A stretch of DNA of 39,706 nucleotides. Source: a virus. The stretch lies in IMG/VR virus record IMGVR_UViG_3300044613_004550, positions 1 to 39,706 of that record; one strand, written 5' to 3'. Positions 1 through 10,300 of this stretch are shown here, one piece after another. Position 1 is the first letter of the stretch, and every line of letters begins with the position of its first letter. The translations under genes were made by a program, and so were the position numbers. The notes under the pieces were generated by a model. That model searched no databases. It saw only the letters and a program-made list of their open reading frames with translations, and was not told where the DNA came from.

Positions 1-10
1 CACAACCGCT

Positions 11-47
11 GGCAGACCGGCTCCAATAGTCTGCCCCCCTTTCTTTT
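11..47 (+). terminator. Rho-independent terminator, probably of the capsid operon
   Basis: A perfect 7-bp stem (GGCAGAC at 11-17 with GTCTGCC at 29-35) has an 11-nt loop and is followed by a C run and a T-rich tract (40-47). The tract runs straight into the ATG at 48. If the genome is circular or permuted, this is the end of the capsid transcription unit whose 5' part lies at the right edge. The tail tube gene would then depend on read-through or on a promoter inside the hairpin region. Confidence 0.75.
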
Positions 48-647
48 ATGGCCGCCTCCGAAACCGATATTGTCAATGATGCCCTGGGTCGCCTCGGCAT
101 TAGTCCGGTCATGGCCTTGACTGATTCGACCAAGCAGGCCCAGTTTGCCAACCGCTTCTACGAATCGACCCGCGACGAGGTGCTGGCCAGCCACCCTTGG
201 AACTTTGCCAGCAAACGCGCCGTGCTGGCCCAGCTGGCCACGCCGCCGGACTTCGAGTGGCTCTACGCTTACCAGTTGCCCACCGACAACCTGCGCCTCT
301 TGCAGTTAAACGGCTACGATCTGGGCAAGGTGCGCGACCCTTGGCACATCGAAGGCAATCGCCTGCTGACCGATGCCGAGAAGGCCGAGGTGCGCTACAT
401 CGCCCGCGTGACCGACACCACGTTTTACCCCGCGCTCTTTAGCGAGGCCCTCTCGCTCAAGCTGGCGGCCAAGCTGTGCGCCCCCTTGACCGGACGCTTC
501 GACCAGCCCACCGCGCTCATGCAGGAGTATGACAAGGTGACCGGACCCAAGGCCCGCCTCTCCGATGTTTTCCAGCAGCGCGACAAACGCCGCATGGCCT
601 GGGTGGACAGCGACCTGGTCAAGAGCCGCGTAAGCGGGGGATTCTAA
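48..647 (+). CDS. Tail tubular protein A (gp11-like tail adaptor)
   Basis: The 199-residue product matches the T7 gp11-type tubular protein family. It has an N-terminal helical region (ALGRLG, then SHPWNF around residues 49-54) followed by the conserved pattern in which a short strand leads into a region typical of YQLPTD. In podoviruses this protein forms the ring joining portal to nozzle. The start at 48 retains the family's N-terminal ALxRLG segment, so it is preferred over the ATG at 111, although no Shine-Dalgarno precedes it: the T tract of the terminator abuts the start codon. The nozzle gene begins one base after its stop, which fits a co-translated pair. Confidence 0.88.
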   Translation: MAASETDIVNDALGRLGISPVMALTDSTKQAQFANRFYESTRDEVLASHPWNFASKRAVLAQLATPPDFEWLYAYQLPTDNLRLLQLNGYDLGKVRDPWHIEGNRLLTDAEKAEVRYIARVTDTTFYPALFSEALSLKLAAKLCAPLTGRFDQPTALMQEYDKVTGPKARLSDVFQQRDKRRMAWVDSDLVKSRVSGGF

Positions 648-648
648 A

Positions 649-3600
649 ATGCCCGTCTCGGCCCTCATCAATTCGTTCAACGCCGGCGAATTGTCCCCCT
701 ACATGGGGGCGCGGAGTGACGTGGAGAAATACCGCAACGGTTGCTCGACCCTGGAGAATTTCATCATCCTGCCCTACGGCGGGGTCATCCGCCGCCCAGG
801 AACCGAATACTTGGGCAACCCCAAATTCAACGACCGGCGGTGCCGGCTGATCGGGTTCAACTTTTCCACCACCACGCGCTTTGTCATCGAGATGGGGCAC
901 CAATACCTGCGCTTCTGGTCCAATGGCGTGCAGGTCCTTTCCGGCGGCAATCCGGTCGAAGTGGCCAGCCCTTACACCGAAACGCAATTGCGCGAAGTGC
1001 AGTTTGTCCAGATCAACGACATCATGTACCTCGTCCACCCGGACGTGGCCCCGCACAAGCTCTCCCGCTTGGCGGACACCAACTGGACCTTGACCGAGGT
1101 GGCGTGGGATTGGCCGGCGCTGCTCGATGAGAATCTGACCGACACCACGCTGGCATGCAGCCACCTCACGGGAAACAACCGCACGCTGACCGCGTCCACC
1201 GGGATCTTTAACGCCGGCCACGTGGGAAGCTACTGGCAGCTGGGCCACGCGCTCGAGGCTGTCTTTACCGAGCGCAATATCGACGGCAATGCCAATAGCA
1301 CGAACCTCAACGTCTTTGGCGATTGGGAATTTTCCACCTCGGGCGTCTGGTCCGCCATCATCAACATCGAACAAAGCGAAGACAACGGGGCCACCTGGCA
1401 GGTCATCCGCTCCTACAAAGGCTCCGCCGAGAGGAACATCACGTCGAACGGAAAGACCGAGCGCGAGGTGCTACTGCGCTTGGCGATTTCCAACTATGTG
1501 ACCGGATCAGCCTGGGCGACCAACACCAACTACGCGCTCGATACCGTGGTGACCTACGAGAACAACGTCTACAAGTGCGTGCTGGGACATAATTCCAATG
1601 CGCCGGCGTGGAGCGAATTTGCCGGCAACTACGCGCTCGACGCTTTGGTCACGTGGAACACGCGGACCTACAAATGCACCAAGGCGCACAACAACACCAC
1701 AACTGATTGGGTATACGTCAATAAAACTTACGCTGTTGGCAATTTGGTCAAATTTGGGGAGCGCACCTACAAATGCGTGAAAGCCCATAATACCAACGCT
1801 GTCACAATCCAACGAAACACAGGGACCGGAGTAAACAAAGCATTGATCGCTTACGACAGCGGAGGACAACAGCGTTTGTTCATTCTCAAAGAATGGTCTG
1901 AATATGTTTATGACATGCCGGTCGGAAATTTTGGGACGGTTGCCAACCGCATTTACATGGCACCGGCCCAAGGATACTGGCGAGGATTGGACAACACGGG
2001 AGCGCAATCTTTTAATGACCACCGCTTGGACAACAACGTGCAGCTGTTGACCACCCCGCAAGGCGCAGGCGCACAAAACGACATCTTGGCTTTGCATGAA
2101 ATGGGAAAGGCTGTGGAAATGGATTATTCCCCCGAGAACCCCGAATACTGGGAGTTGCAGAATTTCCGCCCGAGCAATTTTGAATATTGGGAGCCTGTCG
2201 ATTTCACGCCGGCCAATAACAAATACTGGACCCCGATCAATTTTGGCACGCGCATTGCCCGCCTCGAGGCCGCGGATTCCCGCGTCTATGGCGTGGTCAA
2301 GGTCACCGGATTTACCAGCGCGACCCAAGTCACGGTCAACGTGGTCAACCCCGTGGCCAAGACCACCGCGACCAAGATCTGGAGCGAGGGCGCATGGAGC
2401 ACCAGCCAAGGATTCCCGCGCACCGTGACCCTGCACCAGAGCCGCATTTACTACGGCGGCACCGAGCGCCGGCCTCTTTCCATCTGGGCCAGCGTAGTGG
2501 ACGATTTCCAGAATTTGCGTCTGACCACCAACAATGACGGGGGTCTTTTCCTCACCCTCTCGGCCAAGGAAGCCAACCGCCTCATGTGGATGGAAAGCCA
2601 GGACAAGCTGCTCATCGGCACCAGTGGCAACGAATGGACCTTGGGGGCCTCGACCGACGAGGGGATCACCCCGAGCAATGTCACGGCCCAAAAGCAATCT
2701 TCCTACGGATCGAAGTATCTGCCCGCGGCCACGATCAATGACGTGCTGCTCTTCGTGCAGCGCCAAGGGCGCAAGGTGCGAGAACTGGTCTACGTGCTCG
2801 ACAAGGACGGGTGGGTGGCCCCGGATCTGACCGTCTTGGCCGAACACGTCACCTCCGGTGAAATTGTCGAGCGGTCCTACCAGCAGCAGACAGACGCCAT
2901 CTACTGGGCGGTCAAGGGCGATGGCCAGCTGATCGGCATGACCTACGAGCGCGACCAGAATGTGGTGGGATGGCACCGGCATACAACTGACGGGCAATTT
3001 GAGTCAGTGGCCACGATCTACGGCCTCAACGGCACCGACGAGGTCTGGCTGGCCGTCAAGCGCGGCAACCAACGCTTCATCGAACGCTTCTACACCCAGA
3101 GCCGGGAAACCTTCGAGGCCGCGGACAAAGCCAACTGGTGGTACCTCGATTGCGCTGTTCGCTATTCGGGAACGGCGAACGCCACCATGTCCGGCCTCTC
3201 GCACCTCAACGGGCGCACCGTGGACGTGCTGGCCAACGGATCGGTGGAAACCCCGAAGACCGTGTCCGGCGGCCAGATCACTTTGGACAAGGCGCGGACC
3301 ACCGTGCTGGCCGGCCTGCCCTTCACCTCGATGCTCCAGCCGATGACCATTGACATCAACAACATGGCGGACGGCACCAGCCGGGGACGCTTCAAGCGCA
3401 TTCACCGCATGGTCTTGGCCCTGCAAAAAAGCCTGGGCGGAGAAGTCTCCACCGACCAAGGCCAGACCTGGCAATACCTCTACAACCGCGACTTCCCCGA
3501 CCCGATGGACGCCTCGCCGCCGGTCTTCACCGGCGACACCGAGGTGGTCACCGCGTCCGACCATGACCGCAACCTCCAAGTCATGGTGCGACAAAACCAG

Positions 3601-3657
3601 CCACTTCCGCTCACGGTGCTGGCCTTGGTGGCCAAGATCGATTTTTATGGTGACTGA
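649..3657 (+). CDS. Tail tubular protein B / tail nozzle protein with inserted repeats
   Basis: The 1002-residue protein starts with the characteristic SFNAGELSP motif and the downstream NFIILPYGGVIRRPGTEYLG-type region of podovirus nozzle (tubular B, stabilisation) proteins. It would form the distal tail tube. Two inserted repeat zones are visible. Residues about 294-384 hold three units with a V-x(5-6)-YKC-x-x-x-HN pattern, resembling the short chitin/carbohydrate-binding modules often found in phage tails. Residues about 497-534 hold three 13-residue units (YWELQNF, YWEPVDF, YWTPINF). DNA around 1690-2110 is visibly more AT-rich than its flanks, which suggests an acquired module. The family and gene position are secure; the carbohydrate-binding reading is inference. 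Confidence 0.88.
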   Translation: MPVSALINSFNAGELSPYMGARSDVEKYRNGCSTLENFIILPYGGVIRRPGTEYLGNPKFNDRRCRLIGFNFSTTTRFVIEMGHQYLRFWSNGVQVLSGGNPVEVASPYTETQLREVQFVQINDIMYLVHPDVAPHKLSRLADTNWTLTEVAWDWPALLDENLTDTTLACSHLTGNNRTLTASTGIFNAGHVGSYWQLGHALEAVFTERNIDGNANSTNLNVFGDWEFSTSGVWSAIINIEQSEDNGATWQVIRSYKGSAERNITSNGKTEREVLLRLAISNYVTGSAWATNTNYALDTVVTYENNVYKCVLGHNSNAPAWSEFAGNYALDALVTWNTRTYKCTKAHNNTTTDWVYVNKTYAVGNLVKFGERTYKCVKAHNTNAVTIQRNTGTGVNKALIAYDSGGQQRLFILKEWSEYVYDMPVGNFGTVANRIYMAPAQGYWRGLDNTGAQSFNDHRLDNNVQLLTTPQGAGAQNDILALHEMGKAVEMDYSPENPEYWELQNFRPSNFEYWEPVDFTPANNKYWTPINFGTRIARLEAADSRVYGVVKVTGFTSATQVTVNVVNPVAKTTATKIWSEGAWSTSQGFPRTVTLHQSRIYYGGTERRPLSIWASVVDDFQNLRLTTNNDGGLFLTLSAKEANRLMWMESQDKLLIGTSGNEWTLGASTDEGITPSNVTAQKQSSYGSKYLPAATINDVLLFVQRQGRKVRELVYVLDKDGWVAPDLTVLAEHVTSGEIVERSYQQQTDAIYWAVKGDGQLIGMTYERDQNVVGWHRHTTDGQFESVATIYGLNGTDEVWLAVKRGNQRFIERFYTQSRETFEAADKANWWYLDCAVRYSGTANATMSGLSHLNGRTVDVLANGSVETPKTVSGGQITLDKARTTVLAGLPFTSMLQPMTIDINNMADGTSRGRFKRIHRMVLALQKSLGGEVSTDQGQTWQYLYNRDFPDPMDASPPVFTGDTEVVTASDHDRNLQVMVRQNQPLPLTVLALVAKIDFYGD

Positions 3658-3658
3658 T

Positions 3659-3671
3659 TTTCGACTAACCC
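3659..3671 (-). promoter_or_regulatory. GGRTTAGTCGAAA motif, copy 1 (inverted)
   Basis: Exact 13-mer on the minus strand, filling the 15-base gap between the nozzle gene and the acetyltransferase-like gene. It ends one base before the ATG at 3673. No Shine-Dalgarno is present. Confidence 0.85.
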
Positions 3672-3672
3672 G

Positions 3673-4113
3673 ATGAGCAAGCACCTCTACCAACTTCGTT
3701 TTTATGACCCGGAGAATGACTATGCCATGATCTCCGATTGGTTCGCTGTCCACGGCGCGAAGTGTCCGCCCGAGCAAATCCTGCCCAAGCTGGGCGTGGT
3801 CTGCACGATGGACCAAGAGCCGGTGGCCGCGCTCTGGCTCTACATGGACAACAGCGTGGGCGTCTGCTGGGCCGAGTATCCGGTGACCCGTCCGAAGTTG
3901 AAGCTCTCGCAAAGCCGCGATGCGCTGGAAAACCTTTTCACCTACATGCGCCGGTTTGCCGCGAGCAACGCTTACCCGATCATGCGCGTGACCACCATTC
4001 CGCCCATCGCCCGCTACCTCGAGCGTTTCGGGTTCAAGACCGAAATGACCGACTTGGTCAGCATGGTGGGCATCACCATCGAACCGGAGGAAGACCATGG
4101 GAACCGGGACTGA
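3673..4113 (+). CDS. GNAT-type N-acetyltransferase-like virion-module protein
   Basis: The 146-residue protein has the layout of a GNAT acetyltransferase: an N-terminal strand, a central VVCTMDQEPVAALWLYMD strand pair, and a C-terminal YLERFGFKTE segment typical of GNAT motif B. In T7-like and related podoviruses a protein of this kind occupies the internal virion protein A (gp13) position just before the gp14-like gene, as here. It may act in virion assembly rather than as an enzyme. Its 3' end overlaps the next gene by 17 bases. The acetyl-CoA binding loop (Q/RxxGxG/A) is not obvious, so activity is uncertain. Confidence 0.65.
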   Translation: MSKHLYQLRFYDPENDYAMISDWFAVHGAKCPPEQILPKLGVVCTMDQEPVAALWLYMDNSVGVCWAEYPVTRPKLKLSQSRDALENLFTYMRRFAASNAYPIMRVTTIPPIARYLERFGFKTEMTDLVSMVGITIEPEEDHGNRD

Positions 4114-5074
4114 AGTCATCGCCATCGCTGCGATTGTTGGGTCCGTGGCTTCCACGGGCGTGGCCATGTATGGCCAGATGCAGCAAGCCCAAGCCGCCGC
4201 GCAAATGGCGGCCTACAATCAGAATCTGCAAATGCAGGCGGCCCAGATCGCCGCCAACAACGCCATGGTGCAGAACCAGCTGATGAGCCAGCAAAATGCC
4301 TTGGCCCAGCAGCAGGCTTTGGCCTCGCAAAATGCGATAGCGAAAAACATGCAGATGAGCCAGCAGATGAACCTGCTCAACCAGCGCAATCTGCAATCGC
4401 GCTCCGACTCACAGATCATGGCGATGCAAAACAATGCGCTCATCGCCCAGCGCAACGCCGCGGCCCAAGACCAAGAGGCCAACCTGGTCGAGGCCCAAGC
4501 CCGCGAACGCGCCCGCCGGCAACGCGAGCAGAACGAGAAAGTCATGTCCGCCCTCCGCGGCAGGCAGGGCAAGAGTGCCGTCACCTTCGAGGGCAGCCCG
4601 CTTATGGTCATGGCTGAAACCGCCGGCCTCATGGAATTGGGCGTGGCCGATGCCTTCTACGAGGCCGGACTGCAAAGCCAAGCCCTTCGTACCAAGGCCG
4701 ATGCCGGACGCTATGGCAGTGCCTTGGAGCTATGGCAAACCCGCTTTGTCGGACAAGACGCCATGATGGACGGGCAGGTCATGGACCTCAAAGCCCAAGC
4801 CGAACTTTCCAACCTTAACCTCGAACGTCAGTCCGCCCAATACGAACTGGCCGCCGCCCAATACCAAGGCAGTGCTCTGGTGCGCCAGCGCGATTTGATC
4901 AGCCAGCAGCTGACCTATGACATGAACGCGGCCCGCGGCACCTACATGCAGGGGATGAACCAAAGCCAAGCCTACCAGATCGGGGCCTACGGCACGCTGT
5001 TCAGTGGTTTGAGCCAAGCCGGCGGCCTGTATTCGAGTTACCGCCGTGACGTGAAAGCAGGAGTGTACTCATAG
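4097..5074 (+). CDS. Internal virion protein B-like (gp14-like)
   Basis: The 325-residue protein has one hydrophobic N-terminal segment (residues about 7-25, AIAAIVGSVASTGVAMYG). A very long Q/A/M/N-rich, probably coiled-coil region follows (about 27-150). The C-terminal part is also helical. This composition and its place before a transglycosylase and a giant protein match gp14-type internal core proteins that are ejected to build the channel across the cell envelope. The start has a clear Shine-Dalgarno (GGAGGA about 8 bases upstream) inside the previous gene. Confidence 0.75.
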   Translation: MGTGTEVIAIAAIVGSVASTGVAMYGQMQQAQAAAQMAAYNQNLQMQAAQIAANNAMVQNQLMSQQNALAQQQALASQNAIAKNMQMSQQMNLLNQRNLQSRSDSQIMAMQNNALIAQRNAAAQDQEANLVEAQARERARRQREQNEKVMSALRGRQGKSAVTFEGSPLMVMAETAGLMELGVADAFYEAGLQSQALRTKADAGRYGSALELWQTRFVGQDAMMDGQVMDLKAQAELSNLNLERQSAQYELAAAQYQGSALVRQRDLISQQLTYDMNAARGTYMQGMNQSQAYQIGAYGTLFSGLSQAGGLYSSYRRDVKAGVYS

Positions 5075-5076
5075 CC

Positions 5077-7347
5077 ATGGCCGTCCCCGTCAACCAGATT
5101 CCCAACGCGCCCAACGCGGTGCCCGGATCGGCTCCCTTGCCCAACACGCCGATCCCCGGGTCCGCTCGCGCCTATTCCGCGCCGGTCCTCAACGCGCCGA
5201 ACTTCAGCCGCGGCAATGCCATCCTTTCGCAGACGGCCCAGCTGCTCGACGCGCCCACGCCCCAGCCGGTCGAGTTTATCGACTACGCTTCACGCGCCTG
5301 GGCGGATTTCGGGGCCACGGGGGCCAAAGTGGCCAGCAACCTCATGGACCTCTCGGTCCAGATGCAGCGGTCCCGCGACGAGGGCAACTTGGCCAAGATC
5401 GACAACACGCTGGCCCAGAGCTACGGCGACTTCCTCACGTGGAGCCAGGACAAGCAGGCTGACCAGCTGCTGCCCGAATGGGAGAAGCGCAAGGCCGCGG
5501 CCATGAAACAATTTGATGCCCTGCCATTTTCCGAAACCGGCAAGGCCAAGGCCCAAGTGCTGATCGACAACAAGACGATCAACTACACGGTGGACGTTTC
5601 CACCACGGCCCGCAAACGCCAGATCCAAAACGCGGACCGCGAAATGGAAACCGCGCAAAAACGCGCCGAGATGATGGGCGACTACGAAACGTCCGCCGGC
5701 TGGATCGCCAAGCGCAAGGCCGCTGGACATATCGACAACGGGACCGAGCAAATGCAGCTGCTGGAACTCGACAAGAAGCAGCAACTGTCCGGGGTGCAGC
5801 AGCGAACCGCCATCAACCCATTTGAGGCGGAAGAATATTTCAACAAGGTCCTCACCGAAGGTGGGGGCAAATCCAAGGAATACGATTTGCTCGATGCCTA
5901 TGCCTTCATGCAGGCCCGCGACAATGCCCGCGGCCAGCGCATTCAAAAGCAACGCAGTGGTATAACTGAAATCAGCGATGTTTCACTGAAAAATCCACAA
6001 GGCACCAACGAAGCGGCAATTCGTGCGATGGCGGAAAAATACAAACTTCCGCAAGAAAACACGGAAGCCTTGGTCAACAACTGGAAGGTGGCCTATGACA
6101 GCACGCCCGAAGGACAGGCCGCTTTTGCACAAAAACAAAACGACCTGTTTTACACCGTCAGCAAATTCAAGCCCGAGATCGACAACGCCAACGGGGAACT
6201 GACACCGGAATCATTCAAAGAATACATGTCTTTGGACGCGCTGATCCGCCGTGAGATGCCCGCCGGACATATCGAGCGTTTCACCGGCGTTTTGGATCGC
6301 GCCCAAAGCGAGGCCCGCAAAAAGAACGAAGGCAAGCTGGACAACGCCCAAGTCATCATGCGCCAGCAGCTGACCCAGCAAGTCAACCTCATGCGGAAAT
6401 ACAACATCCTCGGCAATGACGGCGGGGTGGACCGTGCCGGCAAACCCGTGGATTACCCGAAATACTTGGCCGTCGAGCAGAAGCAGGCCGAGGTGCTCGA
6501 CGCGGTGGAAGGTATCTTTGAGCGCAACCCCAACATCACCGCGGACGAAGCCTTCAAGCAATTTCAAGACCTCTTCAACAGCGGGGGATTCGGGGACAAG
6601 GCGGCACAGGAATTCTTCCGCGGACCGGACAACCGTTCGTTTCTTGAAAAGCTGGGCGATTGGTTTGGTGCCGCGGTCAACCCGACCGCCAACAACCCCA
6701 ACGTGATGACCGCCGGCTTGTCCTGGGGAAGCTCGTCGCTCACTGATGGCCTCGAGGCCGATGCTCCGCTTCCGCCGGTGGCCGGTGCGCCCGCCGCGCC
6801 CGCGGGATTCAACCTTGCAGCCATGCCCGCGGACAAGCAGCCCGTGGCCCAGCGCATAGCCGAGATGGCCGGCCAATCCGGGATGGGGGACTACGTGCCC
6901 CACCTCATGCTGCTGGTTGAGCAGGAGAGCAATTTCAACCCCAACACCGCAGCGAAGACTTCCTCGGCCCGCGGCCTCTTCCAGCTGCTCGACGGGGACC
7001 GCAAACGCTACGGCGGGGACAATAGTGTGGAAGGCCAGATCCGCGCCGGCTTGGCCAAGACCAAGACCAATATCCAAGCCGCCCGCCGCGCCCTCGGACG
7101 CGACCCCGACCCGATCGAACTTTATGTCATCCACTATCAAGGCATCGGGGCCGGTCCCGCCATCCTCAAGAACCCGGACGCGGACTTCCGCTCCACCCTC
7201 GACCGCACCGGCGGCAAGGGACACGCCAGCCGCGTGATGAAGGCCAACAAATGGCTCTCCGACATCAAGACCAACCAGGACTTCATCGATTGGGTGCGCG
7301 AGCGTTTGTCTCGTAAATCCGCGGTCCTCGCCATGGCCCAAGCATGA
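5077..7347 (+). CDS. Internal virion protein with C-terminal lytic transglycosylase domain
   Basis: The 756-residue protein has a Pro/Ala-rich N-terminus and a long helical body. The C-terminal SLT-type lytic transglycosylase domain covers about residues 590-730. The catalytic glutamate is probably E617 in the EQESNFNP motif, followed by SSARGLFQ (the S-x-A-x-G-L-x-Q signature). A Y-x-x-H-Y-QG segment near the C-terminus matches the family. Such virion transglycosylases (compare T7 gp16, and gp15 by position) cut peptidoglycan locally during DNA entry. A lower-GC patch lies around 5960-6240. The stop overlaps the ATG of the giant gene (ATGA at 7344). Confidence 0.85.
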   Translation: MAVPVNQIPNAPNAVPGSAPLPNTPIPGSARAYSAPVLNAPNFSRGNAILSQTAQLLDAPTPQPVEFIDYASRAWADFGATGAKVASNLMDLSVQMQRSRDEGNLAKIDNTLAQSYGDFLTWSQDKQADQLLPEWEKRKAAAMKQFDALPFSETGKAKAQVLIDNKTINYTVDVSTTARKRQIQNADREMETAQKRAEMMGDYETSAGWIAKRKAAGHIDNGTEQMQLLELDKKQQLSGVQQRTAINPFEAEEYFNKVLTEGGGKSKEYDLLDAYAFMQARDNARGQRIQKQRSGITEISDVSLKNPQGTNEAAIRAMAEKYKLPQENTEALVNNWKVAYDSTPEGQAAFAQKQNDLFYTVSKFKPEIDNANGELTPESFKEYMSLDALIRREMPAGHIERFTGVLDRAQSEARKKNEGKLDNAQVIMRQQLTQQVNLMRKYNILGNDGGVDRAGKPVDYPKYLAVEQKQAEVLDAVEGIFERNPNITADEAFKQFQDLFNSGGFGDKAAQEFFRGPDNRSFLEKLGDWFGAAVNPTANNPNVMTAGLSWGSSSLTDGLEADAPLPPVAGAPAAPAGFNLAAMPADKQPVAQRIAEMAGQSGMGDYVPHLMLLVEQESNFNPNTAAKTSSARGLFQLLDGDRKRYGGDNSVEGQIRAGLAKTKTNIQAARRALGRDPDPIELYVIHYQGIGAGPAILKNPDADFRSTLDRTGGKGHASRVMKANKWLSDIKTNQDFIDWVRERLSRKSAVLAMAQA

Positions 7348-10300
7348 CGCCCAACGAAGGACAACAGCTGGCCATTGAAAGCCGGGACCGCGATCTCCCC
7401 GACAATCACTGGAACCGCGTCTATACCGATCCCGACTATTTCGGGGAGTTTGCCAAGCGTCCGGCCATCCAGACCGGCGCGTCCCTCTCGCCTTTCCCCG
7501 AAACGTACGCCAAGCGGCAGGCCAACATTGCCTACCTCTCGAGCAGCCTCGAGATCCCCGCGGAGGAAATGCCCGCCATCTACGAGGCCAAGAAAAACGA
7601 GATCGGCAAGACCGCGCTGCAAACGCCCACGCTCTCCGACGAGGGCCTCTTCAACTATTTCAAAAAGCAGTTTGACCGCGAAAACGAGGTCAACACCGCG
7701 GCGGATGGCATCTACCAAGAGGTGCAGAAATCGGTCTTCCAGGGCCTCTTCAATTCCCAAGCCGGCACCGACATCACCGGCCAGCCTGCCTACCGCCCGC
7801 TGCTCGAGCAGAAGCTCACCGAGGCCGGCGAAATCCTCTCCGATGAAGACCGGCTCCGTATCCGGGAGAACGCGGACAAGATGGCGGACAACCTCCGCCG
7901 CGCCAATGATTCCATCGGGGACGAGGCCCGCTGGCTCTTTGATATCGTCAGCAAGCAGACCGGACGGGGACAGGAATACGAACTGGCCGGCGAGCAACCC
8001 AACCCCGCCGGCACGGTGGGCGGTCTGGGTCCGGTGATGAATTTGGCGGTCAAGCAGCCCGAGGCCGCCCCCGCGGGCGAGGTCGATCTAAACGACCCCG
8101 AGATGCTCAACTTCCAAACCGAGCAGATCCTCGAGAAGTTTGCGGACATGCCGACCGAGCGCCGGCAATCGATCTACCTTCTGGCCGGGGCCTTTGCCGA
8201 ACTCAACCAGGTGGACAAGGGCGTCTTCTACCAAGCCGCGGAAACCCTGGGCCGTTTCCTCACCCGCGAGATGGGCGAGCGCATCAGCCGCAACTTCACC
8301 GAGGAATCCATCCGCGGCCAGCAGCGTCTGCTCCAGAGCGACCTTCCGCTCTACGAGGCGACCAACCTCGACGGGAGCAAGGGATTGAGCCAAGCACCCA
8401 CGTCCGGCCAAGCCCCGATCACCGCGGAGCAACGCGAGAAGCTCAAGGCGGACGCCGCCCGCAAACTGAAGATCCTTCAAATCAAGCGCGAACTGGTCAA
8501 CCTGGCCGATACCCAGATCGACCCGATCAAGGTGGTCACCGATTGGCCCACGTGGGAGCAGGGCTTTTACGGCTTTGTCGGATCGATCCCTTACGCCGGC
8601 ATCGCCGCCATTCCCTTTGTCGGTTTCCCCGCCATCACCGCGTCCTTCTTTGGGCAATACAAGGATGACCTCCTCCTCGAATACCCCGACATGGACCCCG
8701 ACCAAGCGGCAGCGATTTCTGCCTTGGCCGCTCCCATGGCCGCCGGCCTCGAACTAATCCAGGCCAACTTGGTCATGGGCCGATTCGTGTCACTGGATCG
8801 CGCCATCAAATTTTTCCTCAAGCCCTCGCGCAATCCCATGACGCGGATCATCGCCCGCGGCACCGCCAGCTTTGGTTTGGAAACCGGCATCGAACTGTCC
8901 CAGAACCGCGTCCTGCCCATCCTGCAAACCCTCGGGGCCGCCTTGAGCGATGACATACCGGACTACGATTGGCGCAAAGACATCGAAGCATTTGACGAGG
9001 AACTGGGCGTCACCGCGGTGACCATGCTGCTTTTCACTCTTACCGGCCTGCCCTTCATCACCTCGCAGGAAATCGGGCGCAACGCGGCGTATCTCCAAGA
9101 CAAGAAGATGCTCAAGTATTTTGGCATGAGCGAGGCACAGGCCGAGCGCGTTTCCACCTCGCTGACCAAGAAGGAGCGCGTGGCCGCGTTCAAGGAAGCC
9201 GAGGCCGCCCGCGACCCCGCCCTCATCGAGGCCGGACGCCGCCAGCTTTTTGTGGACACCATGGCCCAGCTACAGGAACCCGCCGATCCTTTCCAGCCCA
9301 GCATCCGCCGGGATGGGGACCGCTTCACCGTGCTCGACGCCGAGGGCAATACCATCGCGGACCGCGTGGACGTGGATACCGCCTTCTACGAATTTGAGCG
9401 CATCGCCGGCAGCAGCGAGACGCTTTTTGCCAGCGTCCAAGGGGAACTGATCAACGCCCTCCTCGAGGCCGGCCAAGCGACCAACCCGGAAGGATTTAGC
9501 GAGCAGATCCAAGTGGCCACCCAAGAGGTGATCAACCGCTACAACAACATGACGCCCGAGCAGCTGCAAAGGCGCATCGCCCAGTGGGAGCGCGAGACAG
9601 GCCAGACGTGGCAGCCGGGAGCCGCGGTCAACATCACCGCGGTCAATACCCTTGAACAAGTCAAAGAGGGCCTGTTCCAGAGCATCACCCGCGTGGTCAA
9701 GGCGAAGTCCCCCGAGGAGATCCGCGCCGTCCTCGAAGACCGCGCCGAGGGCCAATACAAGATGGCCCTGCAAGCGGGACAATTCTCCGAGGCCGACATG
9801 GTGGGGTGGATTCGGGAATACGAATCCGGCACCGGCGACAGCCTGCTCGAGGAAGACTTCACGTCACGTGACGTAGTCGAGGCCGTCAGCACCATGTCGG
9901 TGGCCTACTACAGTGGCAACCTGGACAACGCCCGCGTCTCGTCCCGGCTCCGCGCTTTCTTCGAGGCACTGAAAGAATACTTCGCCGCCATCTTCGCCCG
10001 CGGCATCCGCATCAAAGAAGCCATCGCCGCCGGCCAGATCGCACCGGAATTTGAGGCATTCCTCGCCCAGAGCGTGGGCCTCGACATTGACCGGCAGATC
10101 GGAGTGCAGGCGGCCCAGCAGGCGAGGGCGGAGGTCAATGGAAGAACCGAGCCTCCGCGGGCCACGGCCCTGGACCCGAATGCGCCGGCTGTTATGCTTG
10201 CAGACGGAAGCATGGTTGTGGGACCGACTACGTTTGCAATCCGAGCGCGTCATGGATCGGCGGCTAAATTTGATCGGTTCGACATGAGTTTTGTCGGCAC

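Noticed and set aside
619-1374. Long minus-strand frames opposite the tail genes (for example 619-1374, 1507-2997, 3004-4167)
   Set aside because: They mirror the codon structure of secure plus-strand genes and have no recognisable domains or ribosome sites.
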